Source: Ornithodoros turicata
Taxonomy: Eukaryota > Arthropoda > Arachnida > Ixodida > Argasidae
DNA: 64,000 nucleotides
NCBI RefSeq assembly: GCF_037126465.1
Contig: NC_088201.1
Coordinates: 23,916,550 to 23,980,549, forward strand
Direction of reading: 5' to 3'
Of this stretch, positions 45,083 through 55,306 are shown piece by piece. The notes below the pieces were generated by a model. It saw only the letters and a program-made list of their open reading frames with translations. It was not told where the DNA came from and did not search any database. Position numbers and translations under genes: made by a program. Within the stretch, counting starts at the first letter, position 1. Every line of letters starts with the position of its first letter.

Positions 45083-46804
45083 TCAGACAGATGCGTAGCC
45101 TGTGTGGTGGTGATGGTGGTTCCTGAGATTCTCACGCTGGCAAAGTACCAGCACGTTCCGCTGAGGCTTCTTGATGCTCGTCAGCTGCTGACTCTCCCGG
45201 TAGCGGTAACCAACCTTCGCCTGAAGTGTCCGAAATTGGCTCTTGCATGATGTGCTTACGAAGTTGACACACGTGCACTCTTTGTACCACACCATCACTG
45301 TGCCTAGATGCAGTTGCCCTCGACGGCGGACACCGTTGACGAAACCCAGTTCTCCCCACCTCGGTAGTTGCGTACACACACTTTGTCTCATACTTGGGAC
45401 TTCCTGTTGCCTTTGGTGGGCTGCTTTTTCTGACGCAGAAGAACGCTTGGCTCTAGCCGAACTGGCAGTGTCTTCGGTCTCTGGCCCAGGAGAAGTTCCA
45501 CGGGGGACCTTTCCGTCGCTATATTCACCTTGTCTTGAGAGCGAACAGCATCCGTGATAACCGGCACTTCCAGCGGCGCTGCTTTTCTGCCGCAACTTGT
45601 CTTTCACAGTCTGGACCATTTGTTCCGCTAGACAGTTAGACGACGGATGATAGGGCAGCGAAAACATCTCCTGGACGCCGTTACGCTACAGGAACTCCGG
45701 TGTCAAAGATGACATAAAAGTTGTTCCGTTGTAGGACACTGCTACATCCGCAAGGCCAAGCACCGCAAACATAACTCGAAGATTGGTGACCAGTTCTGCT
45801 GCCGGCATCGTTGATACTGGCACGGTGAAAAGGCATCGACACGATGAGGAAGGTATCACCCTCGAAAGGTCCTGCGTAATCCATGTGATTCGTGACCATG
45901 GTCGCTGATGTAGAAGTTTTGACAGGCATGTTACGAGTCATATGGTACGCCCTGCACCCTCCTATCAGCGCATCGATATATGTGCTGATGTAGGGCCACA
46001 CGTATAGCTCCTTTCTAGTACCTTCGTGGAGTTTTGGAGGCTCTAGTGGGTCCGGAGACTCCCAGGAAACAAGACACGGCTTCGTCGCAGTAAGCAACCG
46101 TTCTGGACAGACACCTGTGCTCTGTGTGCGAAGTATGGCAGGGCTACCTGTCCGAGAACGACAAAGCAAGTCGTCTTGGACTCAATTCAGGAATCGTGAC
46201 AAATCAGGATGGCTGGTCGTCTCAGAGGCGAAGCGCTTAGCGTATACTGGTGCGTCCGGTACAGCCCCGAACAGCAGCACTTCGAGAGAATCCGGGTCCG
46301 CAACTATAGTTGGCTGTCTTCCCAGCAATAGACGGGTTAGCGCGTCGGCATTTCCCATGTTCTCCCTTCTCCCTTCCTGTTCTCCCTTCCTGTAGCGTAT
46401 GTCCTAATCATAACAGCCCAGTGTTAGAGTCCATCTGAACACCCGTGGAGACAGTATGGCTGGCGTCTGTCTGTGAGGGTCGAAGATCCCAAGCAAATGT
46501 TTGTGGTCAGCATAGAACACGAAATGTCGTCCGTATACAGATAGCTACTGTCTGAACTGATGATGATGATCGTCAGTGCCTCTCGGTCCAGCTGTGCGTT
46601 GTGGCACTCGCTTGTGTGAAGGGTCTTGTATTCGAAAGCAATAGGCAGTTCCTCGCCGTTCTGACTGACGTGAGAAATGACTGCTCCCACGCCGTATGGT
46701 GACGCATCGCAGTCAAGGGTAACTGGCGTGTTGACGTCGTAGTGGACCAACAAACGCTGTCTGCTCAGGGCCTTCTTTATGGGCTGAAATGCTTCCCTGT
46801 GCAC
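45083..46804 (-). pseudogene. Gypsy element 2: RNase H and integrase
   Basis: Reading down the minus strand there is RNase H (PVTLDCDASPYGVGAVISHV, then LDREALTI; 46804-46424). Next is integrase with a core segment MVTNHMDYAGPFEGDTFLIV (45681-46169), then LPYHPSSNCLAEQMVQTVKD (45560-45667), where the usual N-G-L-A-E-R has changed. A C-terminal region follows with CVRNYRGGENWV-like wording in another frame. Several frameshifts and stops are present. The layout RNase H then integrase is typical of Ty3/gypsy pol. Confidence 0.9.
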
Positions 46805-46919
46805 TCCAGACTAGCTCCTAGCTTTGTCTAAGAGACTCTGCAAGGGCTCCAGAAGTGTCTGTTTATCCTTGAGGTTTTTACGTTATTACGGTCGTAAAAG
46901 TTTACTAAATCTAAGAGGC

Positions 46920-47521
46920 TTGTATGAGGGGCTAATGAAAAGTACTCGACCCGACAAGGAAGATCGCGGCCTAGAGTCATAAACCTTCGACATACACTTC
47001 GACAGATTCACCTCGAAGTGTTCACCCATTTGACACATCGTTTCTGAAGCTTGTTCTTTGAAAAAAAAAAATACGACGTCTCCTCTCCAAAATATGCTTC
47101 GGCTGCTCTTATCACCTCCGAGTCATCCGAGTCCTCCGAGAATCTCTTCACTTTCAAACTTTTTTTCATATTTGGAAACAATTGTCCGATGGGGCAAGAA
47201 GGAGGACGCCTTTCCGTAGCTTGCCCCACCGTTTTTCTTCACAGAGGAGGCATTAGTATGCTGCATTAATTGTTTCACCTTTCTGGAAATAGTTAGCCAT
47301 CAAAACACATTCCTTATTGTCCTAGAAAACCGTGGCCCTGACATTTCCCGCTGATGGTTGAGTCTTGAATTTCTTCGACATCGGAGAACCCGAGTGCCGC
47401 CATTCCATGAACTGTATCTTGTCTCAGGATCATATTGATGCAACCATGTTTCATCAACTCTTGGCAGGGGGAGCTGTGACTCCGCCGAGACCTTCTTGTA
47501 GAGTTGGGCTGCTGAGGCCAC
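46920..47521 (-). pseudogene. Mariner transposase fragment inside gypsy element 2
   Basis: Minus-strand frame 47521-47300 has DETWLHQYDPETRYSS, the first catalytic Asp region of mariner transposases. DNKECVLMANYFQKGETINA follows near 47255-47320. Frame 47229-47008 has LFPNMKKSLKVKRFSEDSDD and AAEAYFGEE, a mariner C-terminus. TATGAGGGGCTAATGAAAAGT at 46921 looks like a terminal repeat. The N-terminus and second TIR are missing. It belongs to a different mariner lineage from the one at 15054 (DETWLH rather than the irritans/rosa-like wording there). Confidence 0.87.
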
Positions 47522-47589
47522 TACGATGGTTCCATGCTAATCGTGTGGATTCCATTGACCTTGATTCCAAGATTCATTCCATGAATTGG

Positions 47590-48625
47590 TCAAGATGACA
47601 AGGACATTCTCCTGGTGCAACAGAGTTGCAACATAGACTGGGAGTCCTTTCCACTTCGGCTTCCATCGAACCAAGAACTGGCCGTCGCTGTTGCGACCAT
47701 GTCCGGAGTACTGCCCCAGTAGGCTGCAGTTGTGGCTGGTATGGCCAGAGCTGAGGCAAACTGTCCAGTTCTAGAATCCACTTCCATGGTCAAAGGCTTA
47801 CCGTCTAAATTGACCCGGGTGGTGATTGGTGCAGAAGTGCTGGAACTTGAGGGTCGTTAACATCATAAAGACGGCTGTCGTCCGCGCCTGTCCCTTCAGT
47901 CAGCAAGTTGTGAACTGCTCTCCCCTGCCGAGTGTTGGAGTGACCCATGACTTCTCTTCTTTAAGCAGACCTTTTCTAAATGCCCCCTCTTGTTGCAGAA
48001 ATGACATATTGTCGCTTTCTTTGTGGAGCAGAGTTGCGTTTAACTTGATCGGTCGCGTAGAGGACATTGCTTGTCGACCCTATAATCTCGGACATGTTAT
48101 GAGCCGCTGGCTCGACTGCCAAGGTTATCTCCAGAGCTGACTTGAGTGAGAGCTTAGGATCGACGAAGAGCCTCCTCTGAGTTGCCTGACCTCGTATTCC
48201 GCAGACCAAACGATCACGCGGCACAGCGTCTGAACGTCCAAACTTGCAGAACTCACTCAGCTTCCTGATTTCCGCCATGTAGGTAGTCAGCGATTCACCT
48301 TATTTCTGATCCCTTTTGTGAAAGTGATCCGTGGCATGATCTACGAGGGCTGTGGTGCGAAGTGATGAGACAAGGCCTCTTGAATTCCTTCGTAAGTGCA
48401 GTCCGTCAATTTTCTTGGCAGAAACAACGAACGAGACAGTCTGTACGTCTCCGGTCCTCAAACAGTGAGGAAAATTCACCGTTGTCGTCCCGCATCTGTA
48501 GTGCCTTTTGCGCAAGTACATATCCACGCATTCGATATAGCAGCTCCAGGAATCAAGCCTATTTGTGCCCAAGTAGAGCCATTGGCGGAGGCTCCTGGAA
48601 CGTTCTGAGGAACTGAACCGTTACC
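47590..48625 (-). pseudogene. Gypsy element 2: gag and protease region
   Basis: The gag motif YMAEIRKLSEFCKFGRSDAV, RDRLVCGIRGQATQRRLF, LKSALEITLAVE (48278-47976) matches the C-terminal gag domain of K02A2.6-like gypsy elements. An earlier gag part (LDSWSCYIECVDMYLR, 48300-48572) is in another frame. Below, LTMEVDSRTGQFASALAIP (47590-47793) stands where a retropepsin VDTGA box is expected, with a changed active site. Multiple frameshifts are present. Confidence 0.82.
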
Positions 48626-48638
48626 ATTCTCGTTGCCA
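48626..48638 (-). other. Candidate primer-binding site of gypsy element 2
   Basis: TGGCAACGAGAAT on the minus strand begins one base inside the 5' LTR end (...CTTTTCA). Position and the TGG start fit a tRNA 3'-CCA primer site. The tRNA identity is not assigned. Confidence 0.5.
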
Positions 48639-48639
48639 G

Positions 48640-48812
48640 TGAAAAGTGCGAGAAGACCGAGGTTATTGAAGATGCTGTATTTCTCAACTTGTACTAGATG
48701 TGAGCCTTGTGTTCGTCCGCACAAAAAGTGATCCGGCAAAAAGCTGACAAAACGCGTGGCGCGTGTCTCCGGTCAAGGAGCACGATGACAGTGTAATTCT
48801 ATATACACAACA
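48640..48812 (-). repeat. 5' LTR of gypsy element 2
   Basis: On the minus strand it starts TGTTGTGTATATAG, ends CTTCTCGCACTTTTCA (TG...CA) and is 173 bases. It aligns over its full length with the copy at 44833-44998. Confidence 0.82.
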
Positions 48813-48817
48813 ATACC

Positions 48818-49270
48818 GCAGATTACATCCACGGACATCAAACATCACCAGCAGAGCTTTCCTTTGCAGAGGATACCTCGACATTCTTGCACAGAAGTTA
48901 GTTACCAAAAAGGTGCAGAAGAGAGTATAAGCAAGAGATACGCCTCGTTTGACGGCGTCCTCTTCGTGCCGGTCCTCTTCACCGATGGATTCTTTTGTGT
49001 CTCCCAAGCAGCAACCGGTCTGAGGTCCTGCACGAGTTCCACAGTGACAATTCGGAGGTCACATGCGCATTCGCCGACGTCAAACGCTTCATTCAGAGCT
49101 GTGACTTATGCCAGCGGGTGCAGGTTAAGCCGTCCGCTCCCTTCGAAGTGCTCCAGCCCATGGAAGTGGACATCGCATTCAACACAGATGGGCTTGACAT
49201 CGTAGGTTCACTGCAAGCGGCTCGTCGATGCAGATACATCATTGTCGCCACTGAGTACCTCACGAAGTAA
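48818..49270 (+). pseudogene. Ty3/gypsy element 1: integrase N-terminal part
   Basis: After the inserted element the plus-strand protein resumes with TSTDIKHHQQSFP, KRYASFDGVLF, then LPSSNRSEVLHEFHSD, VKRFIQSCDLCQRVQVKPSA and GLDIVGSLQAARR with YIIVATEYLTK. The H-x-H / C-x2-C zinc-binding part of integrase and the first catalytic Asp region are recognisable. The frame ends right after EYLTK, so the remaining integrase core is deleted or replaced. Confidence 0.88.
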
Positions 49271-51340
49271 ATATCTCACCCGTATCTGCTGCTTTTCTCC
49301 TCGGTGAGCACTTGGATGCAGACAAGTTGGTTCTGATGAAGCACAACCAATGTTGTTTGTATTCGTGTCGTCCTTGTTTGTGTAAGTTTTTACGCCGCAG
49401 CACTTTACAGAAAGCTATGGACGTCCTCACGGACATGCGCACGACACCAGATATATATTTACCTCGACGCCTAATGGCTTCGATTAACGAAACCAGTACA
49501 TTTGCTGCACCTCATAGTGGGCGGAACAATTCTCCCTTGTATCTCTAATGCGTTCGCCAAGTTGTCAGAGTTGTAGCAGAATGAAGGTATTGGAATGTCC
49601 CGCGTGCCACTTATTGAAGCATGCTCTCGTCAAATCACAATTTCCGTCTTTCATATTTGATTTATTTTCCACTTGCTCACCTATTCACTGCAAGCAGTCA
49701 AACTATCTGAACAAAGTCCAGTCTATGTTTTTAGTGTTGCATAACAATGCTTGCCAATGTATCGATGACGGACTTAGTACCTTTGCGTTGCGTAAAATAC
49801 ACACTTACTTCTGACTAACGAACAAATAACGACAAAGACGGAAATCCATCAAACCTGGCCAAGGTATAACTGCACCTGGAGTGCGGTTCACCACCACGTT
49901 AAACAGGTTTTCTTCTCAAGTGTCCTTTGAAGCGTTCACCTGTGATCATATCGCTGCTTCCTAGAGCCATGAATGGATTCACGATTTGTGGACAGTTCTT
50001 AACTGTTCCAGAAGATTGAGGTAATACTCCTATGTATCATGACGTCGTGACGCCGATAAGCTTCACCGCAATTCAAATGCTGCAGCAGGTCCTGCATGCT
50101 CAGACGTCTAGCGAAGCAGTATCCTGGCGCCACCGGTTTACATTTGTAACAAACACCCAAAGCTGACAGCCTGCGATAATACATTCAGCGCGCCCAGGTG
50201 GGTACAATCGACCGCCCGCTTACAGAAATTCCCCTGCCAATCCTGGCAAACCATTTTAGAATCCCCGCAGAGATCGTGCAGCATGACTTGCCCACAGCCT
50301 TTATTAACCCTCGGTTTCGTGATCTCCTCAGTAGAACTGCCTTCTCGTGGTAAGATATCTCTGGAACAAAGCCATCATTATGCTTCGAAAGCATACACTC
50401 TCTATGGAGGTTGTTCCTTTAGACGTAAAGTACGACACGCTCGTCTGTTGGTGATGTTCTTGTAATACATGAAGCACTTATTATATTCTTGTGCTCCTTC
50501 AATGGCGTCTTGTGCAAGGTTAACTAAATACACATCTGAACCGGTTTTGAGTGCACCGAGCACGAGAACAAGCATCATACTGCAATACATTACACCGTGC
50601 ACCGGAGTTCGATTTCATATGCAGGTAAAAAGAGCTTATAAGTTTCTAACTGTAGAAACAGAAATCTTATAAGAAACAGAAAGCTTATAACGGTGCATGG
50701 TAATTTGTACCTTTATGCGTATGACGCAGTTTAGATTACTGGTTGCAGTCGTGATTGCGATGTACTTCAAAAATACTTGCAATATGGCGTTGCAGTATCT
50801 TATGGGGTGAGTTAGGATGATATTTGCGAAAATTTTAATTACGTAGCAAAAGGAGTTCGATCGTGTTTTCTCCATTACACAGGGCTAACGTGGTCCTACG
50901 TGTCTCCTGTACATTTGTCACTGGCGGAAGCTCAGGTATATCCCACTCAATCGCCAACGACATCTTCAGATGAAGATTACTGCTCTCACCGTACTTCTAG
51001 TCATCACCTCGTTGTACCCAGACGTTCAGTTGTATACAAATAAATTGCATTGTGTTTTTGAAAACGTATTGTTTTATTGTGTGTAATCGAGCACTTGATT
51101 CCCACATAAGGATGACTTTTGTGCGTGTTTTTGTGTGTTTGCAAGATACCACAGCTCTTTCGTTCATGGGTCCTTTCCTTGCACAAGGAGTCTTTCCGTT
51201 TCGGATATAGTGGCACATTTAAGCAATTTCTGTTGCTCATGTACGTCGGTTAGTTTTATACTGTGTGTTGGCTGTAAAGTTGCCTTTGTGTATCAAGGTG
51301 GCACCAGCTTCTTCACGACGAAGCACGACTTCTTTACTTG
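49271..51340. other. Unannotated interval with one weak secretory-signal frame
   Basis: No transposon motif was recognised. The minus-strand frame 50602-50402 starts with a hydrophobic MMLVLVLGALKTG stretch, then a polar part with two Cys (NKCFMYYKNITNRRACRTL). It might be a first exon of a small secreted protein, but no canonical donor site was fixed and chance is as likely. Confidence 0.3.
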
Positions 51341-51359
51341 TTCAACTTGCTTATAACAC

Positions 51360-51430
51360 CGAGGTATCACCTCAGTGCTGCTTTCCATCAGTACGTCGTC
51401 TCAAAATAAAGTTGCTGTTGTTGTTGAGTA
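51360..51430 (+). repeat. LINE 3' tail (AATAAAGTTGCTGTTGTTG)
   Basis: The AAAATAAAGTTGCTGTTGTTG tail shared with other LINE ends in the window, preceded by a short stretch of 3' UTR. No coding part is left. Confidence 0.65.
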
Positions 51431-51665
51431 AATATACTCTGCTTCTGTCTGAGTTCTAAGACGCGGAGACCCGATTTGCAAGCATGTGGGTGAGAGTTGG
51501 GTTCTTCCAAATAGGCACTGTTGTCTGCGATATACAGGATACAAGAAAAGCTGGTAGAGAGAAAATAGAGAAAAGTTAGTGATTTGTAAGTAGCGGTGCC
51601 CTCCCTTCGTGTCCAAGTTCAGAAGCCATCATTATATAGGTATGATAACCACTGCTGCCACTCGA

Positions 51666-51913
51666 CACTCTTAAAAATGAACTTCACCGCATAGCACGCT
51701 CCTAGCCAACCATCATCTCGAATGATATCGTTATCTTCCCTGATTTGTTGAAAACGGGAGGCGGACGCCTTTTTGTGACACTTATGCTGTTCATAATTGT
51801 CACAAAAAAGGCGTACGCCTCCCGATTCCAACAAATCAGGGCAGATAACGATATCATTCGAGATTATGGTTGGCTAGGAGCGTGCTATGCGGTGAAGTTC
51901 ATTTTTAAGAGTG
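51666..51913. mobile_element. MITE-B copy 2 (complete)
   Basis: A 248-base near-perfect palindrome: CACTCTTAAAAATGAACTTC at the left, GAAGTTCATTTTTAAGAGTG at the right. The stem continues through GCACGCTCCTAGCCAACCAT, GAATGATATCGTTATC, CAAATCAGGG and GGCGTACGCC. The small centre reads GACACTTATGCTGTTCATAA. The right flank is TA; the left flank is GA, probably a mutated TA. Both-strand open frames across it are artefacts of the palindrome. Confidence 0.93.
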
Positions 51914-52141
51914 TAGACAAGACCCCAGGTGACCGAAAGTACTCGCAGTCCCTAAGGCACGTTGCTACACAAAGAGCATACGCTTTGCACTCCCAGCATC
52001 TAATCCTATACTCAAGTCATGTCTTCCTATCCTAGCTAAACCTACCGTAAGACCCACTTGCCCACCTAAAAAACAAGAAAGAACGAGAGTTTCAGAACCA
52101 TAACCTCGAGGTTCAAAACCTCGGTTGAATGCCGGCAGAAT

Positions 52142-52472
52142 GTGGCATATCGCATTCCGTTAACATGCTGGAGGGTTTACATAGGCCAGACTGGGCGCTG
52201 CATTAACACTAGACTGAACGAACATAGGGCGTTGGTCCGGGGCACCACTCCATCAGGACACCTGGCTCTTCACTGCAAGACCTGTGGGTGCTCCCCGCTA
52301 TTGAATAATACCACAATAGAGGGTGGGTTAAAACGCGCGTTGCTCGGGAAATTCTGGAGACCTTCTTAATCACAATCACTGTGTTAGCAAACCGTCATTG
52401 TCACTCTTATCAGCCGAAATGGAATATCTTGGAATGTGCTCGGATCGCAACCATCATGTGTTGAGCAGCTAG
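52142..52472 (+). pseudogene. Penelope-like element 3' end: GIY-YIG endonuclease
   Basis: Frame 52142-52369 reads VYIGQTGRCINTRLNEHRAL and SGHLALHCKTCGCSPLL, the GIY-YIG nuclease signature and downstream CCHH-like region specific to Penelope-like retroelements. A frameshift near 52370 then gives SLSLLSAEMEYLGMCSDRN, the conserved C-terminus, ending at about 52472. Sequence to about 52625 (GTCAGCAGTTCGTTTGTGCAC TTCCTCGTCC) is probable 3' UTR. The reverse transcriptase is absent, so the copy is 5'-truncated. Confidence 0.9.
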
Positions 52473-52625
52473 TTTTATCCGTTTTGCTATTGTGATAAGG
52501 TGTTGTCACATTCCTTGTATCTTGTTTTTGTAGTTAAATGTGTGTTGCAAGTAAACTTCTGTTAGTTGAGAGTCAGCAGTTCGTTTGTGCACTTCCTCGT
52601 CCGTGTCCCTGCCTGCGTTCCGTTT

Positions 52626-53314
52626 ATCATTATGTAAAAAAAACATACTGCTTCGCAAGTTATCACGCCCCGCACAAATAGAAGTAACGCATTTATTTAT
52701 GTGTCATAGTGAAAATGAACAGTCATGACACGTTCTGGAACGCTCTAAGAAAAAGAAAGAAAAATTGTAAATGGAGGGTAACTATGACTTTTGCTCTCCT
52801 TTTACCCTTCTTTACTCGTCTTTACTCTAATCACCCCTGCCTTACTCTTCTGTGACTCATTTACCCTGCCTAGATTCCCGTTACACATTAAAGAGCGTAA
52901 AGGATACTACATTAAGAGAGCGAAAAGATAGAGACAGGAGCTGCTGCTCTCTGTTTACCCCCACTCTATACTTTGGATAAACTCTTCTCTTACCCCTCAT
53001 TGCCATAACTTACTTTCAAGATTCTCTTTCCCAGTCTGTGATTTCGAAAAAAGGAATTTTCGAAATCACAGAATCCTAAGAATTGCACGATATTTATCTG
53101 TCAAATAGCAGCAGCAGCGGTTGTTTAAGTAGAAAACGTAATAAGATACGCAACCTCATTTCTTCCAAAGTGAATTTTTCCGGACAACGGACAGTGTTGC
53201 TTTCAAATTGCGCGAAAATGATGGCGCTTCGCTGTTGCCATTACAGCTACGTGAAAGATGCCTAAGATTTTACTTTCAGATACAGGTGGTTATCTAAAAG
53301 GCTTTGCTGTAGCA
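52626..53314. other. Unannotated interval
   Basis: AT-rich sequence with a small palindrome TGATTTCGAAAA / TTTTCGAAATCACA at 53039-53069. Diverged TTTACTC / GTAAAG words between 52780 and 53000 form a weak low-order repeat. No coding motif. Confidence 0.35.
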
Positions 53315-53457
53315 TAGGAAGGGAGTTGCCTCAGGACAGAAGCCGCCGATATTTCGAACAGAGACTGTTCTTCTTCTGGAAGATGAAGAAGAACAGAAGA
53401 AGAACAGTCTCTGTTCGAAATATCGGCGGCTTCTGTCCTGAGGCAACTCCCTTCCTA
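53315..53457. repeat. Long hairpin with ~65-base near-identical arms
   Basis: TAGGAAGGGAGTTGCCTCAG, GACAGAAGCCGCCGATATTTC and GAACAGAGACTGTTCTTCTT are repeated in perfect reverse complement on the right. The loop is about 10 bases (GGAAGATGAA). The low divergence suggests a recent origin or gene conversion between arms. The arm core TATTTCGAACAGAGAC is shared with 1813-1919. Confidence 0.93.
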
Positions 53458-53599
53458 CATCTCTACCGGTTCGCTGGATTTCTACCCATCTACGTTTGCT
53501 GTAGCATATGTTCTCCACGTTTGCACGTGATATTCGACCCACAACAGGGTCGCTGCTTCGGATTGGTTGGCATAACCACGGTGCATGCATTGGCCACGG

Positions 53600-53735
53600 C
53601 GGTGTCGGCCCAGTCGGCTTAGAAGTCGGCCCAGGACGCACATTCCCCCAGGGCGTCAGTCGTGACGTTGCCCACCTACGTGAGGCCGACAACGGCAAGC
53701 CCTTTCACCACCCACCACCACCACCACCACGGCGG
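53600..53735 (+). repeat. SINE-core repeat (family 3)
   Basis: GAAGTCGGCCCAGGACGCAC, GTCGTGACGTTGCCCACCTA, CGTGAGGCCGACAACGGC and a (CCACCA)n tail. The first part is shared with SINE family 1; the tail differs. Other copies lie at 18425 (plus) and 18943 (minus). Confidence 0.75.
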
Positions 53736-54175
53736 TGTCAATACTATAATGTTGCCATACCATGCTGAATACGGAGGTTCTTGTCGCTTGTATTTCTCCG
53801 ATATTGTGGCTCGTGAGTGGTAGAACACGACCGTATTTTAATTCGTACCTCAGCTGTCTCCTCTGTCAGTATACAAGTGGCCAACGGCCACTACAGTCGG
53901 AGGAGCCGAACTGGCTCCGAAACTTCGGCTATCGCCGTCCTGTACCTGTGTTGGTGATTTTCGTTACTATCAAGTGTTTCTATGTCTCACTGTGGCTACG
54001 CCGAGGACGATGTCAGGCGCCTGAACGTTAAAGGCAGCAGTCCTTAAGCATCCCCACAGAGGAATTAAAGAGTTATGTCACAATGCTCGACGGCAGTGTA
54101 GCATTTACACTTCCGAAAAGAAGAGTAAACGTCATGCTCCATAAGACTGATCTCAGTGACAACGATTTTACTGTG

Positions 54176-54425
54176 CACTCTAAAACTGAACTTCACCGCA
54201 TAGCAGGCTCTGCGCCAACCATTGCCACCAATGATAGGGTTATCGCTTCTGATTCGAAGAGAGAGGGGGGCGTACGCCTTTTTGTGTCAATTGTGTCAAT
54301 ACATGATAATTGACACAAATAGGCGTAAACCTCGCTTTCTCCTCGAACAAGAAGTGATGACCCTACCATTCGTGACAATGGTTGGCGCACAGCGTGCTAT
54401 GCGGTGAAGTTCAGTTTTTAGAGTG
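54176..54425. mobile_element. MITE-B copy 3 (diverged subfamily)
   Basis: CACTCTAAAACTGAACTTCA at the left and GTGAAGTTCAGTTTTTAGAGTG at the right, with the CCGCATAGCA / TGCTATGCGG boxes conserved. The interior (GCCAACCATTGCCACCAATG, GGGGGCGTACGCC) differs from copy 2. The TA flank is replaced by G-containing dinucleotides on both sides, so the duplication is decayed. Confidence 0.85.
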
Positions 54426-54478
54426 TGGCAAAAGAGTTGGGCATACTTTATTTTATTCTTTTTCTTTTTTTTTCTTAG

Positions 54479-54730
54479 AGAGTAGAAGCCCAGGAAACGA
54501 ATTCGTATATGTAGAAGGAGAAGGAGAGGAACAGTTAAACGAGATTCACACAGAATTGGGTACAACTCCTTGCGCATGGATATCGAACGTCCCATCATAC
54601 GCAATTGCTCGGAACCGTATTGAGTACTGTGGAAAGCGTCCACTAGACGACGTCTCGCCTATTTCTTCCGTCTGCACAAGTAACGGATCTGAGCTGCCGT
54701 TTATTTTCATTGGTGCTGCCACGCTGTATA
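54479..54730 (+). CDS. Candidate host exon, unknown protein
   Basis: A strong acceptor-like tract (TATTCTTTTTCTTTTTTTTT CTTAG, AG at 54477-54478) opens the interval and a donor-like GTAAGA follows at 54731. The open frame between them reads NEFVYVEGEGEEQLNEI and later SELPFIFIGAATLY; the length is 252 bases, a multiple of three. No family is recognised. It starts 53 bases after a MITE-B, so the tract could equally be transposon-adjacent low-complexity DNA. Function is not assigned. Confidence 0.22.
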
Positions 54731-55306
54731 GTAAGAGGCCTGTTAATGCCGCGGGACTTAACAGATCTACTGATCAATAATTACAATGGGAGCGCTTTTC
54801 CTGAGAAGGCGGCTCATCGAAGCGCTCCTACAGAGCAGCCAATCGATAGAAATCCTGTTAGAAAGCAGTGGAGGCAGTCGCTGGTTGTATTAAGAAGAGT
54901 GCCTCATCGTCGGCTGCCGATGTCGAGATTCCCTCTACCCCGCTCCATTTCCTTGGAGGATTGTATCAACAGTGAGAATCACGAAGCGCACTCGTCCATA
55001 TATCTTCGTAAAGCCACGCAGATTACCAACTCCGCAGGAAACCCACATCTGCTTGTTAAAGGGAAGCGTTCAGAGCCTTCACTATTGCTTCAGAGCGATG
55101 GCTTCGCTGCTGCTGTGAAACGTCTTTCGCCGTTGCAAGGTGTTCTGGCTGCCGGCAAAAGTGATGGGCATAAAGCGAAAAATCTTCGGTCTGGCAACAA
55201 TAGCTATGTCACGTCCACGCCGAAAACTTCGGCGTCAGCTGCTCAGCGGTCGAAGGGTCAGATAGAAGGAAAAGTGGTGACAATGAATGACATTAATTTC
55301 ATATAA
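54647..55306 (+). CDS. Open frame of unknown nature with downstream AATAAA
   Basis: A 220-codon stretch open from just after a TAG at 54644 to TAA at 55304. It lacks an early ATG, so it would need to be an exon or a remnant. The product is basic and Ser/Arg/Lys-rich (SSIYLRKATQITNSAG, KTSASAAQRSKGQIEGK) with no recognised domain. AATAAA follows at 55314, only eight bases after the stop. It overlaps the preceding candidate exon in another frame, so at most one is likely real. Confidence 0.25.
   Translation, partial: TTSRLFLPSAQVTDLSCRLFSLVLPRCIVRGLLMPRDLTDLLINNYNGSAFPEKAAHRSAPTEQPIDRNPVRKQWRQSLVVLRRVPHRRLPMSRFPLPRSISLEDCINSENHEAHSSIYLRKATQITNSAGNPHLLVKGKRSEPSLLLQSDGFAAAVKRLSPLQGVLAAGKSDGHKAKNLRSGNNSYVTSTPKTSASAAQRSKGQIEGKVVTMNDINFI

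Larger units (their letters stand above)
44833..48812 (-). mobile_element. Ty3/gypsy element 2, nested inside gypsy element 1
   Basis: Two related LTRs bound the element and TACC occurs at 44829-44832 and 48814-48817, a probable 4-base target duplication. Within it, in minus orientation, are primer site, gag, protease-like region, a mariner fragment, RNase H and integrase. Reverse transcriptase is missing. The two LTRs differ at many positions, so the insertion is old. The sequence of gypsy element 1 continues on both sides, which shows the order of events. Confidence 0.88.

Noticed and set aside
54382..54478. N-terminal part of the 132-codon frame
   Set aside because: It lies in the MITE-B end and the pyrimidine tract, so any true exon would begin after 54478.
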